This document shows, one piece after another, positions 17,890 to 25,768 of a stretch of 44,253 nucleotides of DNA. Below the pieces are notes generated by a model that saw nothing but the letters and a program-made list of their open reading frames with translations, was not told where the DNA came from and searched no databases. This DNA comes from an uncultured Eubacteriales bacterium. GTDB lineage: Bacteria; Bacillota; Clostridia; Oscillospirales; Ruminococcaceae. Each line of letters starts with the position of its first letter. Position 1 is the stretch's first letter. The stretch spans positions 1-44,253 of the forward strand of contig ONMZ01000011.1 of NCBI GenBank assembly GCA_900319075.1, read 5' to 3'. The position numbers and the translations under genes are program-made.

Positions 17890-18429
17890 ATGAGCTCAAG
17901 GAAAAATGAGAAAATAATGCTGCTTGTTCTTGCGGGACTTTTTGCAGCGATAATAACTGTATCGACCATGATGATACGCATACCTACCCCGACAAAGGGA
18001 TATATAAACCTTGGCGACTGCTTTGTGAACATTGCAGGCTGGCTGCTGGGACCTCTTTACGGCGGAGCAGCGGCAGGCATAGGCTCGTCCCTGTCGGATC
18101 TTTTTGCAGGATACACAGTGTATGTGATACCTACATTTATAATAAAGGCTCTTATGGCAGCCACGGCATTTGCAGTATTCAAGGCTTTGAGCAAAAAACT
18201 TCCGACACTTGTGGGCAGGATAATTTCTGCCATAGCAGCAGAGCTTGTGATGGTCGCAGGCTACGCAGTCTATGAGTCGTTTCTTTACGGCTCTGCGGCA
18301 ACAGCGCTTACGGGCGTTGCAGGCAACATCGTTCAGGGCATCGGCGGAGTTTTGTTCGGTGTGCTGCTTTATGAGGGGATTATCGCAAGGATACCTGCTG
18401 CAAAAAGCCTTGCATCAGCAAAGAAATGA
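17890..18429 (+). CDS. ECF transporter S component (substrate-specific membrane protein)
   Basis: This 179-residue protein has five to six hydrophobic segments. The GYINLGDCFVNIAGWLLGPLYGGAAAGIGSSLSDLFAGY pattern (about 37-75) is typical of S components of energy-coupling-factor vitamin transporters. No EcfA or EcfT genes are adjacent, so it would use a shared module encoded elsewhere. Substrate cannot be read from sequence; the setting between metY1 and an SsuABC-type transporter suggests a sulfur-containing or cofactor-related compound. The start 27 nt after metY1 puts it in the operon. Confidence 0.82.
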   Translation: MSSRKNEKIMLLVLAGLFAAIITVSTMMIRIPTPTKGYINLGDCFVNIAGWLLGPLYGGAAAGIGSSLSDLFAGYTVYVIPTFIIKALMAATAFAVFKALSKKLPTLVGRIISAIAAELVMVAGYAVYESFLYGSAATALTGVAGNIVQGIGGVLFGVLLYEGIIARIPAAKSLASAKK

Positions 18430-18455
18430 TTTGAGTAAAAAAGGAGAGGAAAGTA

Positions 18456-19511
18456 ATGAAAAAAAGAGTTAAAATACTGTCATTTGTTCTGTCTGCGGTG
18501 CTGCTTGCATCCTGCTCGGTCAGCGAGTCAAAGTCTGACTCTTCAAAGGCGGACAGCACAGCATCAGCAAGCAACAGCAAGTCTGACTACAAATACGGCA
18601 AAATAGATATCCCCGGAAAAGACGGCGCTCTTTGCGGCGCACCCATCTACATCGCCTACGAGAACGGCTATTTTGCAGACGAGGGCTTTGATGTGAACCT
18701 TATCTCCACCGATTTCGAGGCAAGAAAGATAGGTCTAAACAACGGTTCTATCCCCATAGTCAACGGCGACTTCCAGTTCTTCCCGTCGATAGAGAACGGC
18801 ATAGATGTAAAGGTCGTTGACGGACTGCACGAGGGCTGTATCAAGTTCGCAGTCAAACCCGATTCGGACATCAAGACCGTGCAGGACCTCAAGGGCAAAA
18901 AGATAGGCGTTGACGAGATAGGCGGCACACCGCATCAGGTGGCTTCACTGTGGCTTGAAAACGCAGGCATCTCCGCAGATCCCGCAAAGGGCGAGGTAAC
19001 GTTCCTGCCTTATTCGGACGGAAACCTTGAATTTGAGGCGCTTGCAAAGGGGGAGATAGACGTTGCGGCGCTGTGGGATCCCCTCGGTTCTATCCACGAA
19101 AAAGCAGGCGATGTTCGTATACTGTTTGACCTTGGCACCGATGAATACTTCAAGGGTCATTTCTGCTGCTTCCTTTATGCGTCATCAAAGGTGCTGAACG
19201 AAGAGCCCGAAAAGGTCGCCGCACTTTTGAGAGCATACCGCAAAGCGCAGGAATGGATATATGAAAACCCCGAAAAGGCCGTGGATATAATCGTCAACAA
19301 AAAGTATGCCGCTATCGAGGATAAGGAGCTTGCAGTCTCGCTTGTAAAGAGCTACGGCTATCCATCGGCGGATAAGCATAACGAAAGCTGGGACGCACGC
19401 GTTGAAAACGATGTTAAGTACTTCGTTGACGGCTTGTCAAAGATAGGCTACCTCAAGAGCGATCCGAGCGAATTTGCAAAGAAGATCTATCAGAAGGTAG
19501 ACGTAAAATAA
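18456..19511 (+). CDS. ABC transporter substrate-binding lipoprotein, SsuA/TauA-like
   Basis: This 351-residue lipoprotein has a signal peptide with lipobox LLASC (Cys about 21), then a Ser/Lys-rich linker. The mature domain is of the NMT1/SsuA class: APIYIAYENGYFADEGFDV near the start, and KTVQDLKGKKIGVDEIGGTPH in the middle. These proteins bind sulfonates, taurine, nitrate or pyrimidines outside the membrane. With metY1 upstream and the cognate permease and ATPase downstream, an organosulfur ligand is most likely. A strong AGGAG site precedes the ATG. Confidence 0.9.
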   Translation: MKKRVKILSFVLSAVLLASCSVSESKSDSSKADSTASASNSKSDYKYGKIDIPGKDGALCGAPIYIAYENGYFADEGFDVNLISTDFEARKIGLNNGSIPIVNGDFQFFPSIENGIDVKVVDGLHEGCIKFAVKPDSDIKTVQDLKGKKIGVDEIGGTPHQVASLWLENAGISADPAKGEVTFLPYSDGNLEFEALAKGEIDVAALWDPLGSIHEKAGDVRILFDLGTDEYFKGHFCCFLYASSKVLNEEPEKVAALLRAYRKAQEWIYENPEKAVDIIVNKKYAAIEDKELAVSLVKSYGYPSADKHNESWDARVENDVKYFVDGLSKIGYLKSDPSEFAKKIYQKVDVK

Positions 19512-19521
19512 AACATCAGTC

Positions 19522-19546
19522 GGGCGGTGGAATAAAGCCGCCCTTT
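19522..19546 (+). other. Intercistronic hairpin between binding protein and permease
   Basis: GGGCGG, 10-nt loop, CCGCCC and three T. Hairpins at this place commonly protect or attenuate mRNA so that the binding protein is made in excess over the membrane parts. Role is inferred. Confidence 0.6.
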
Positions 19547-19572
19547 GAGTTCAAAGGTCAGGAGAGATACTT

Positions 19573-20655
19573 ATGGATAATGCTGCTGCACTGCCTCTGA
19601 AGGAAGCCGATACAGCCGCCGAGAATACAAAAAAGTCAGTCAGGTGGGGCTATAAGCACAACGGCTACTTTGCCCTGAAGGTGCTGCTCACCCTGTCGGG
19701 ATTTATCATCGCGATCATCGTCAATATCGCCTTTCCCCAAAAGGCAGCCGTTGAGTTCAAGACCTATACGCTCGTTTTTTTCGGTCTTAACATCGGCCTC
19801 ACGATAAACGATGCGTATATTTTTGTTATCGCCGTGCTTATGCTTATCTATGGTGCGGCAGGGGTGCGTGCGTTCTTTGACACAGCAAGAAGAAAGCTTT
19901 ACTGCAAAAATGCGGCTTTCCGCTTTGCAATAGGAATCGCACTTGCACTGTGGGATATCGGCGGCACAAAGCTGCAATGGTTTGCCCAGCCGTTTTTCCC
20001 GGGTCCTGCACAGGTCATTGAGGCATATCTTGCCGACGGCGACTATGTTGTTCAAAACACACTTTACTCGCTGCGGCTTTATGCAGCAGGCTTTTCCTGC
20101 GGAGTGCTGCTTGGCGTAGGTACAGGCATACTTATCGGCTGGTTTCCGAAGGTCTACTACTGGGTGTATCCCGTGCTTAAAATAACGGGCGTTGTGCCCG
20201 CAGTCGCGTGGATGCCCTTTGCCCTCACGCTGCTGCCAAATTCATTCACCGCTGCGGTATTTCTGATAGTGATCTGCGCATGGTTCCAGATAGCATTTCT
20301 CACTGCGCAGGGCATACAGTCAACGCCCAGGCAGACCTACGAGGCAGCGCGCATACTCGGCAGCGGACAGATAGGACTTATCATTCACGTTGCGATACCC
20401 CACGCTATGCCCGATATCTTCACAGGCATAAGCTCTGCAAATGCGATGGCATTCACAACGCTTGTAATGAGCGAGATGCTCGGTCAGCCGGGCGGACTTG
20501 GCTACTACATCAATCAGTCAAAGGTATGGAGCGCATACTATAAGGTGCTTGCGGCTATCGTGGTGATGGCGGTGCTTTTCTCGCTGATAAATCACTTTAT
20601 CGGCATCATCAAAAAGCGCACGTTAAGATGGCAGGAGGGAGTGTTGAAAAAATGA
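19573..20655 (+). CDS. ABC transporter permease, SsuC/TauC-like, with N-terminal extension
   Basis: This 360-residue permease is about 100 residues longer than the usual SsuC. The extra part has a charged N-terminus and at least two more membrane segments (about 33-55 and 65-98). The usual permease core follows and includes the EAA loop EAARILGSGQIGLIIHVAIPHAMPDIF. It works with the lipoprotein upstream and the ATPase downstream, with which it overlaps by 4 nt (ATGA). Substrate probably a sulfonate-like compound; this is inferred from context. Confidence 0.88.
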   Translation: MDNAAALPLKEADTAAENTKKSVRWGYKHNGYFALKVLLTLSGFIIAIIVNIAFPQKAAVEFKTYTLVFFGLNIGLTINDAYIFVIAVLMLIYGAAGVRAFFDTARRKLYCKNAAFRFAIGIALALWDIGGTKLQWFAQPFFPGPAQVIEAYLADGDYVVQNTLYSLRLYAAGFSCGVLLGVGTGILIGWFPKVYYWVYPVLKITGVVPAVAWMPFALTLLPNSFTAAVFLIVICAWFQIAFLTAQGIQSTPRQTYEAARILGSGQIGLIIHVAIPHAMPDIFTGISSANAMAFTTLVMSEMLGQPGGLGYYINQSKVWSAYYKVLAAIVVMAVLFSLINHFIGIIKKRTLRWQEGVLKK

Positions 20656-21431
20656 GCAGCAGTATCAGCATATCGCGTGTGAACAGGGTATACACCGATA
20701 CCGACGGCAATACCGTCAACGCGCTTGCCGATGTCAGCCTTGATATCAAGGCTGGGGAGTTTATTTCGATAATCGGTCCCTCGGGCTGCGGAAAGACAAC
20801 GCTCCTGCGCCTTATCGCAGGACTTGATAAACCGCAGTCCGGCGAGCTTTCTATCGACGAGCGCACAATAAAGGACGTTTCGACCGAGCGCGGATATGTT
20901 TTTCAGCAGGGAGGGCTTTTTCCGTGGCTGACGGTCGAAAAAAACATAGCATACGGCTTGAAGGCAAGGGGAGTGTTCAAGCGTGACAGGTCAAAGGTCA
21001 GCGAATATATCTCGCTGGTCGGGCTTGACGGCTTCGAGAGCGCCTACCCGCATCAGATATCGGGCGGCATGGCACAAAGAGTCGCAATAGCAAGGGCGCT
21101 GATAAACGAGCCCAAAGCCCTGCTGCTTGACGAGCCAATGGGCGCGCTTGATTCTTTCACAAGGGCAGACCTTCAGGATAAGCTTATCGAGCTGTGGAAG
21201 CAAAAGGGCACGACCATGATACTTGTCACACACGACATCGACGAGGCGATATACCTCAGCGACCGCATCGTGATAATGACACCTCGCCCGGGCAAGATAA
21301 GCAGCATCGTAAACGTTGACCTGCCAAGACCTCGTCACAGGGGCGGCGGAGAGTTTCTTGCCCTGAGAAAGTCGATACTTGAATTTTTCGAGCTTGCGCA
21401 GGCACAGCCGCAGCCCGAGTATATTATATAG
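20652..21431 (+). CDS. ABC transporter ATP-binding protein, SsuB/TauB-like
   Basis: This 259-residue ATPase energises the SsuABC-type importer. Walker A GPSGCGKTT is at 42-50, the Q-loop at about 85, signature SGGMAQR at 137-143, Walker B LLLDEP at 157-162, and the switch His at 194. The start at 20652 overlaps the permease stop (ATGA); an ATG eight codons upstream is less likely. The FQQGGLFPWLTVEKNI segment is typical of the nitrate/sulfonate/taurine branch. Confidence 0.9.
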   Translation: MSSSISISRVNRVYTDTDGNTVNALADVSLDIKAGEFISIIGPSGCGKTTLLRLIAGLDKPQSGELSIDERTIKDVSTERGYVFQQGGLFPWLTVEKNIAYGLKARGVFKRDRSKVSEYISLVGLDGFESAYPHQISGGMAQRVAIARALINEPKALLLDEPMGALDSFTRADLQDKLIELWKQKGTTMILVTHDIDEAIYLSDRIVIMTPRPGKISSIVNVDLPRPRHRGGGEFLALRKSILEFFELAQAQPQPEYII

Positions 21432-21481
21432 GCAACACCACACAGTCACCTGCTGACGCACAATGGTCATGCGGTATTGCC
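21431..21481. repeat. 51-bp palindromic-ended element, possible MITE/REP fragment
   Basis: GGCAACACC at 21431-21439 and GGTATTGCC at 21473-21481 are inverted repeats with one mismatch around a 33-bp centre. The element fills the gap between the SsuB-like gene and the next operon segment. No T-run follows, so a terminator is unlikely. Confidence 0.4.
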
Positions 21482-21507
21482 TGCAAAATGGAAAGTGAAG
21501 AAAGAAT

Positions 21508-21915
21508 ATGAAAAGAACTATATTAGGTCTTGCACAGGGCGTTACAGCCCTCGTGCTGACGATAGGAGCATTTACATTTTTTAAAGCGTGCGGCGATATG
21601 GACGGAAAGTTCATGGCTTGCCACTGGGCGCAGAATGCAGTCGTGCTTGTCGGCATAGTGCTGAGCGTGCTTGCACTTGTGCGCATACTGCTGCGTGATG
21701 ATAACATCAGAACAGGTCTTTCGATAGGCATTTTTGCCCTGTCAGCTGCCACAGCGTTCATCCCGGGTACTGCGATAAACCTTTGCATGATGGAGGATAT
21801 GGCGTGCCACACGACCTTCAAGCCTGCGGTCATCGTCATCTCGGTGCTGCTCGCAGTTTTGTCGCTCGGTGATGTCATCGCAGGTTTTGCAGCCGGGAAG
21901 AGGAGATCACAATGA
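21508..21915 (+). CDS. DUF4418-type membrane protein
   Basis: This 135-residue protein has four predicted membrane segments. Conserved-looking MACHW and MACHTTF motifs with paired Cys and His, plus an early KACG, suggest the DUF4418 family. Its stop overlaps the start of the FtsX-type permease by 4 nt. The three-gene set DUF4418, permease, ATPase probably makes one membrane complex. Function is unknown; the Cys/His pairs could bind metal or heme, which is only a guess. Confidence 0.7.
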   Translation: MKRTILGLAQGVTALVLTIGAFTFFKACGDMDGKFMACHWAQNAVVLVGIVLSVLALVRILLRDDNIRTGLSIGIFALSAATAFIPGTAINLCMMEDMACHTTFKPAVIVISVLLAVLSLGDVIAGFAAGKRRSQ

Positions 21916-23117
21916 GCATAAAAAAGCTGCTTTTAAAAAGTATAACAGGCAGACCTCTGCGCAGCCTTGCGCTGCTGTTCATCTGCGTGATAATGTCAGG
22001 CGCAGTGTACGGCGGCGCAGTTGTGTGGGCAAGCCTTGATAACGGCATAAGCAGTCTTGAAAAGCGGCTGGGCGCGGACATCATCGTGGTACCCAAAAGC
22101 GCCGGCGAAAAGACAAGGCTTGAAGAAATGCTGCTACAGGGAACCGTCGGATACTTTTATATGGATAAGTCGGTCAGTGCTGAGCTTGATAAGATCGACG
22201 GAGTAGAAAAGCAGTCATCGCAGTATTTTCTCGTATCGGCAAGCTCCGAGTGCTGCAGCGCAAAGGTGCAGATAATCGGCTTTGACGAGGATACGGATAT
22301 CTCCGTCAAGCCGTGGCTGCAAAACGCTTACAGCAAAAGGCTGGGGCAAAACGAGATAATAGTCGGCTCAAAGCTCACCACAAAGGTCGGTCAGATATTC
22401 AAGCTTTACGGTGTTGAGTGCAAGGCGGTCGGCAAGCTCGGATCAACAGGCACAGGCGTTGATACGGCGGTCTATGCAAGCAGCGATACCGTCAAGGGAC
22501 TTATCAGAGCCGCACAGTCAAAGGGCATATCGGTGCTTTCAAAACAAAGTCCCGATGATGTTATCTCCTCGGTATATATCAAGGTGCGCGAGGGCTATGA
22601 TATCGACGAGGTCACGGCGAAGATAAATCTTGGCATAGACGGCGTGCAGGCAGTGCGTACAAGGTCAATGATAACAGGCACAGCGGATAAGCTGTCCGTG
22701 CTTTCGGCAGGCATAACCATACTTATCGCCGCAGTGTGCATACTTTCGGCGGTGATAATGCTCGTTGTTTTCACAGCGCTTGCAAATGAACGCAAGGGCG
22801 AGTTTGCACTGCTGCGCGTTATAGGATTTTCACGCGCAAGGCTCGCTCGGCAGGTGCTCGGCGAGGCTTTTGTGATCTGCGTTATCGGTGCGCTTGCAGG
22901 GATAGCAGCTGCCTCTGCGGCAGTATTTCCGTTCGGTGCGCTTATCGAGAAAAAAGCAGATCTTCCGATGCTTTCGCCCGGTATTGTTTCTGTGATCGGA
23001 TATGCGCTTATCGCATTTGCAGCGGTGTGTGTGACAGGTCCGCTTGCATCTGCGTACTCGGCGTACAGGCTCAGCCGCATCGACACGGGCAGAATACTCA
23101 GAGAGGGTGACAGCTAA
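21912..23117 (+). CDS. FtsX/MacB-family ABC transporter permease
   Basis: This 401-residue protein has one N-terminal membrane helix (about 17-40), an extracytoplasmic MacB-PCD-like domain (about 45-255), and three C-terminal helices (about 270-390). This is the classical type VII ABC layout for mechanotransmission, lipoprotein release or peptide/antibiotic handling. It overlaps the DUF4418 gene and abuts the ATPase gene. Substrate is unknown. Confidence 0.87.
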   Translation: MSIKKLLLKSITGRPLRSLALLFICVIMSGAVYGGAVVWASLDNGISSLEKRLGADIIVVPKSAGEKTRLEEMLLQGTVGYFYMDKSVSAELDKIDGVEKQSSQYFLVSASSECCSAKVQIIGFDEDTDISVKPWLQNAYSKRLGQNEIIVGSKLTTKVGQIFKLYGVECKAVGKLGSTGTGVDTAVYASSDTVKGLIRAAQSKGISVLSKQSPDDVISSVYIKVREGYDIDEVTAKINLGIDGVQAVRTRSMITGTADKLSVLSAGITILIAAVCILSAVIMLVVFTALANERKGEFALLRVIGFSRARLARQVLGEAFVICVIGALAGIAAASAAVFPFGALIEKKADLPMLSPGIVSVIGYALIAFAAVCVTGPLASAYSAYRLSRIDTGRILREGDS

Positions 23118-23795
23118 ATGATCATCACAGCAAAAGGCATCAGCAAAAGCTATAAACGCAGCAAGGGCGGTAATGGCTTCGTGCAGGTGCTTTCGGATAC
23201 CGACCTTTCTATCGAAGGCGGAAAGGTCTATGTGATATACGGGCGCTCAGGCAGCGGAAAAAGCACGCTTATGAATATCCTTGCAGGCTTACTTTCTCCA
23301 AGCAGCGGCAGCGTCAGCTATGACGGCAGGGATATATACTCTCTTTCCGACCGCGAGCTTTCAGCCCTGCGGTGCTTAAGTGTCGGGTATATCCCGCAGA
23401 TGCACAGCGCAGTCGGCACATTGACTGTCAGGGAGAATATCCTTCTGCCCTCGGCGGTCAGCGAAAAGCCCGTTGACAGCGCAAGGGCGGATGAGCTTAT
23501 CACCCGCCTGGGACTTACCGAGCTTGCCGATGTTCGTGCAAACGTGCTTTCCGGCGGAGAGCTGCGCAGGCTTTCGCTTGCACGTGCGCTTGTCAATTCG
23601 CCATCTGTCATTTTTGCCGACGAGCCGACAAACGATCTTGACGATGAAAGCGCAAAGCTTGTCGTGCAAATGCTTCACGCATCGGCGCAGGCAGGTGCGG
23701 CAGTAGTTATCGTCACTCACGAGCTTTTTGTCCGTGACGGTGCGGATGTGTTGTATTTTGTGCACAATAAAAGTCTTGTGAGAGAAAAGGGGTAA
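23118..23795 (+). CDS. ABC transporter ATP-binding protein, LolD/MacB-like
   Basis: This 225-residue ATPase has Walker A GRSGSGKST, signature LSGGELRRLSLARAL, Walker B VIFADEPTNDLD and switch His in VTHE. The family partners FtsX-type permeases. It starts right after the permease stop, so the two form the transporter. Nothing in the sequence reveals the substrate. Confidence 0.9.
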   Translation: MIITAKGISKSYKRSKGGNGFVQVLSDTDLSIEGGKVYVIYGRSGSGKSTLMNILAGLLSPSSGSVSYDGRDIYSLSDRELSALRCLSVGYIPQMHSAVGTLTVRENILLPSAVSEKPVDSARADELITRLGLTELADVRANVLSGGELRRLSLARALVNSPSVIFADEPTNDLDDESAKLVVQMLHASAQAGAAVVIVTHELFVRDGADVLYFVHNKSLVREKG

Positions 23796-23797
23796 AT

Positions 23798-24289
23798 ATG
23801 TTCATAAGAAAAGCTAAACAAAGCGACCTTGACCGGATCGCAGAGATCGAAAGCATTTGCTTTCCCCAAGGACAGGCGGCAGGCAGGGAAGCTTTCAGGG
23901 ATCGCCTTTGTTCGTTCTCGGACTACTTTATGGTAATGTGCGATGAATATGGAAAGGTGGTTTCCTTTATAAACGGCTTTACGACCGATATACCCGATCT
24001 TACCGATGAAATGTATAAAAATGCATATATGCACGATAAAAATGGTACGTGGCAGATGGTGTTCGGATTGTGCACGCTCCCTGAATACAGGCAAAGAGGT
24101 TTTGCACAAAGGCTCCTTAAAGAGTTCATCAGGCAGGCAAGGCTTCAGGGAAGAAAGGGCGTTGTGCTGACCTGCAAGCAGCAGCTTATCACCTATTATG
24201 AGAAGTTCGGCTTTGTCAGCGAGGGAGTGAGCAGAAGTTCGTTTATCGGTGAAGTGCAGTGGTACCAGATGAGGCTTGTGCTGGGATAA
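23798..24289 (+). CDS. GNAT-family N-acetyltransferase
   Basis: This 163-residue protein has the acetyl-CoA pyrophosphate loop YRQRGFAQRLL at about 92-102 and the C-terminal ITYYEKFGF motif of GNAT enzymes. It starts 2 nt after the ATPase gene and looks like the last gene of the long operon. The substrate is unknown; amines and amino acids are typical. Detoxification of a sulfur metabolite is possible, without direct evidence. Confidence 0.85.
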   Translation: MFIRKAKQSDLDRIAEIESICFPQGQAAGREAFRDRLCSFSDYFMVMCDEYGKVVSFINGFTTDIPDLTDEMYKNAYMHDKNGTWQMVFGLCTLPEYRQRGFAQRLLKEFIRQARLQGRKGVVLTCKQQLITYYEKFGFVSEGVSRSSFIGEVQWYQMRLVLG

Positions 24290-24307
24290 AAATTAACATT
24301 TACCGTA

Positions 24308-24336
24308 TTGACATAGTTATGATGATGTGATAATAT
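24308..24336 (+). promoter_or_regulatory. Promoter of the LacI-family gene
   Basis: TTGACA (24308-24313), 17-bp spacer, TAATAT (24331-24336). A short palindrome TGATAATATCA (24328-24338) overlaps the -10 box and could allow autoregulation, but it is shorter than the main operators. Confidence 0.72.
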
Positions 24337-24381
24337 CATAGTAATTTGATATGAAAACTATGTTGAAAGGAGCGGGCATCA

Positions 24382-25455
24382 GTGTCGTTGAAGGAAATTG
24401 CACAGATGACAGGAGTTTCCGTGTCTACCGTAGGCAGGATACTAAACGATCCAAAGCACAGATGCTCTGATGAGCAGGTGCGTAAAAGGGTCCTTGAGGC
24501 GGCTCGAGAGATAAACTATATCCCAAACGCAAATGCCAGAAATCTCAAATCGGGGGGCAGCCTGGGCGATAAGATATATTCTGTGAATATATTGCTCACA
24601 AGGTTTTCCAGCGAGACTGCCGATCCGTTTTATGACGAGCTTCTTATGCAGCTGGAAAAAGAACTGCGAAACAGCGGCTGCATAATTGCCAACGTGTGGC
24701 ATAACGCAGAGTTTTCTGATGAAAGATCCGGCAGGGCGGATAATCTCTCTGCGCTTGTTGATTCGCTTTACGATGAAAATTCTCAAAAGCATGACGGGCT
24801 TATCATCATAGGGAAGGTCACAAGGCGTGGGCTGCGTGTGCTTAAAACCAAGGAAAAGAATATAGTTTCCATAAACCGCAACTCCACCAACTATGAGGTG
24901 GACGAGGTCCTTTGCGACGGCAAAAGGATAGCACGTGAGGCTGTGGCGTACCTTGCACGGCTGGGACACACAAAGATAGCCTATGTGGGCGACTGCCATA
25001 ACGAATCCCGCTTTGCAGGCTATCAGGCGGCGCTTGCGGATATGCATCTTGCGCCGGACATCGACTATGTTTTTGATACCTCACCCAACGAGCATAACGG
25101 GCTTATGGCATACGACTATTTCAAATCACTTGCAGACCCGCCTACGGCTGTTTATTGTGCAAACGATATTCTCGCTGTGGGGTTCATAAACGCCTTCGGA
25201 AAGCGCAGGCAAAAGCACTATCTGCCCTCTGTGATATCAAGTGACGATATAGATGCGGCTCAGTACACCAAGCCCATGCTGACAACGATATCACTGCCGA
25301 AGTCCGACATGGTGCGCTTTGCGCTGATGCTTCTGCTTGACAGGATAAAGGGCGGTCACAAGATCGTCTCACGCATCGAGCTTGAAGGAACACTGATGAT
25401 ACGGGAAAGCTGCCGCAGTTACAGCGAAATAACTGAACCGGAGTATTATATCTGA
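24382..25455 (+). CDS. LacI-family transcriptional regulator
   Basis: This 357-residue regulator begins with a LacI helix-turn-helix (SLKEIAQMTGVSVSTVGRIL), a hinge ending in NANARNLKSG, then a sugar-binding-protein-like effector domain. It starts with GTG at 24382 after an AAAGGAG site. Three perfect palindromes lie just downstream of it, before mccB, and a related copy lies at metY1, so it is the obvious candidate for both operons. LacI proteins usually sense sugars or nucleosides; a role in organosulfur use would be unusual. The effector cannot be predicted. Confidence 0.9.
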   Translation: MSLKEIAQMTGVSVSTVGRILNDPKHRCSDEQVRKRVLEAAREINYIPNANARNLKSGGSLGDKIYSVNILLTRFSSETADPFYDELLMQLEKELRNSGCIIANVWHNAEFSDERSGRADNLSALVDSLYDENSQKHDGLIIIGKVTRRGLRVLKTKEKNIVSINRNSTNYEVDEVLCDGKRIAREAVAYLARLGHTKIAYVGDCHNESRFAGYQAALADMHLAPDIDYVFDTSPNEHNGLMAYDYFKSLADPPTAVYCANDILAVGFINAFGKRRQKHYLPSVISSDDIDAAQYTKPMLTTISLPKSDMVRFALMLLLDRIKGGHKIVSRIELEGTLMIRESCRSYSEITEPEYYI

Positions 25456-25471
25456 CATGATGCGGTCAAAC

Positions 25472-25487
25472 ATGATAACGTTATCAT
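25472..25487. promoter_or_regulatory. LacI-family operator O1
   Basis: ATGATAACGTTATCAT, a perfect 16-bp palindrome with central CG, 17 bp after the stop of the LacI-family gene. Confidence 0.8.
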
Positions 25488-25548
25488 TATAACAGGCGCA
25501 AAAGTGTGTTCAGACTGCATTTTAGCGCACAAAGTCCCTGTTTCAAGC

Positions 25549-25564
25549 GTGATAACGTTATCAC
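25549..25564. promoter_or_regulatory. LacI-family operator O2
   Basis: GTGATAACGTTATCAC, perfect 16-bp palindrome, centred 77 bp from O1 and 114 bp from O3. Confidence 0.85.
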
Positions 25565-25662
25565 AATGTAAAACTGCTTAACGATGATTTAACATTTACG
25601 TTACCTTTTCTTCGGATGATCACCGCAAATAACGTATATTCACAAGGGGCAGACTGCCGGGT

Positions 25663-25678
25663 GTGATAACGTTATCAC
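25663..25678. promoter_or_regulatory. LacI-family operator O3, promoter-proximal
   Basis: GTGATAACGTTATCAC, perfect palindrome ending 9 bp before the mccB -35 box. It is centred near -52 relative to the predicted start. Confidence 0.87.
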
Positions 25679-25687
25679 ATATTGCGG

Positions 25688-25716
25688 TTGACTTATCCGA
25701 AGTTTTCATTTACAAT
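25688..25716 (+). promoter_or_regulatory. Promoter of the mccBA and nitrogenase-like operon
   Basis: TTGACT (25688-25693), 17-bp spacer, TACAAT (25711-25716). Predicted start near 25723. The 313-bp region between the LacI-family gene and mccB holds this promoter, three LacI operators and one Rrf2-type site; no other gene is seen. Confidence 0.83.
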
Positions 25717-25723
25717 AAAACCA

Positions 25724-25741
25724 TACCAAACAGATAGGTAA
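25724..25741. promoter_or_regulatory. Rrf2/CymR-type operator at the mccB transcription start
   Basis: TACCAAACAGATAGGTAA matches the motif TACCAANNCNATAGGAAA found at the suf and metY2 promoters, with two mismatches. It begins 7 bp after the -10 box, exactly as the copy at 39515 does in metY2. Confidence 0.7.
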
Positions 25742-25768
25742 ACTATGAAAACGAAGGGAAGAATATTT

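Noticed and set aside
20991-21878. Long minus-strand reading frame of 295 codons
   Set aside because: It spans the antisense of SsuB-like and DUF4418 genes with unlike composition; a shadow.
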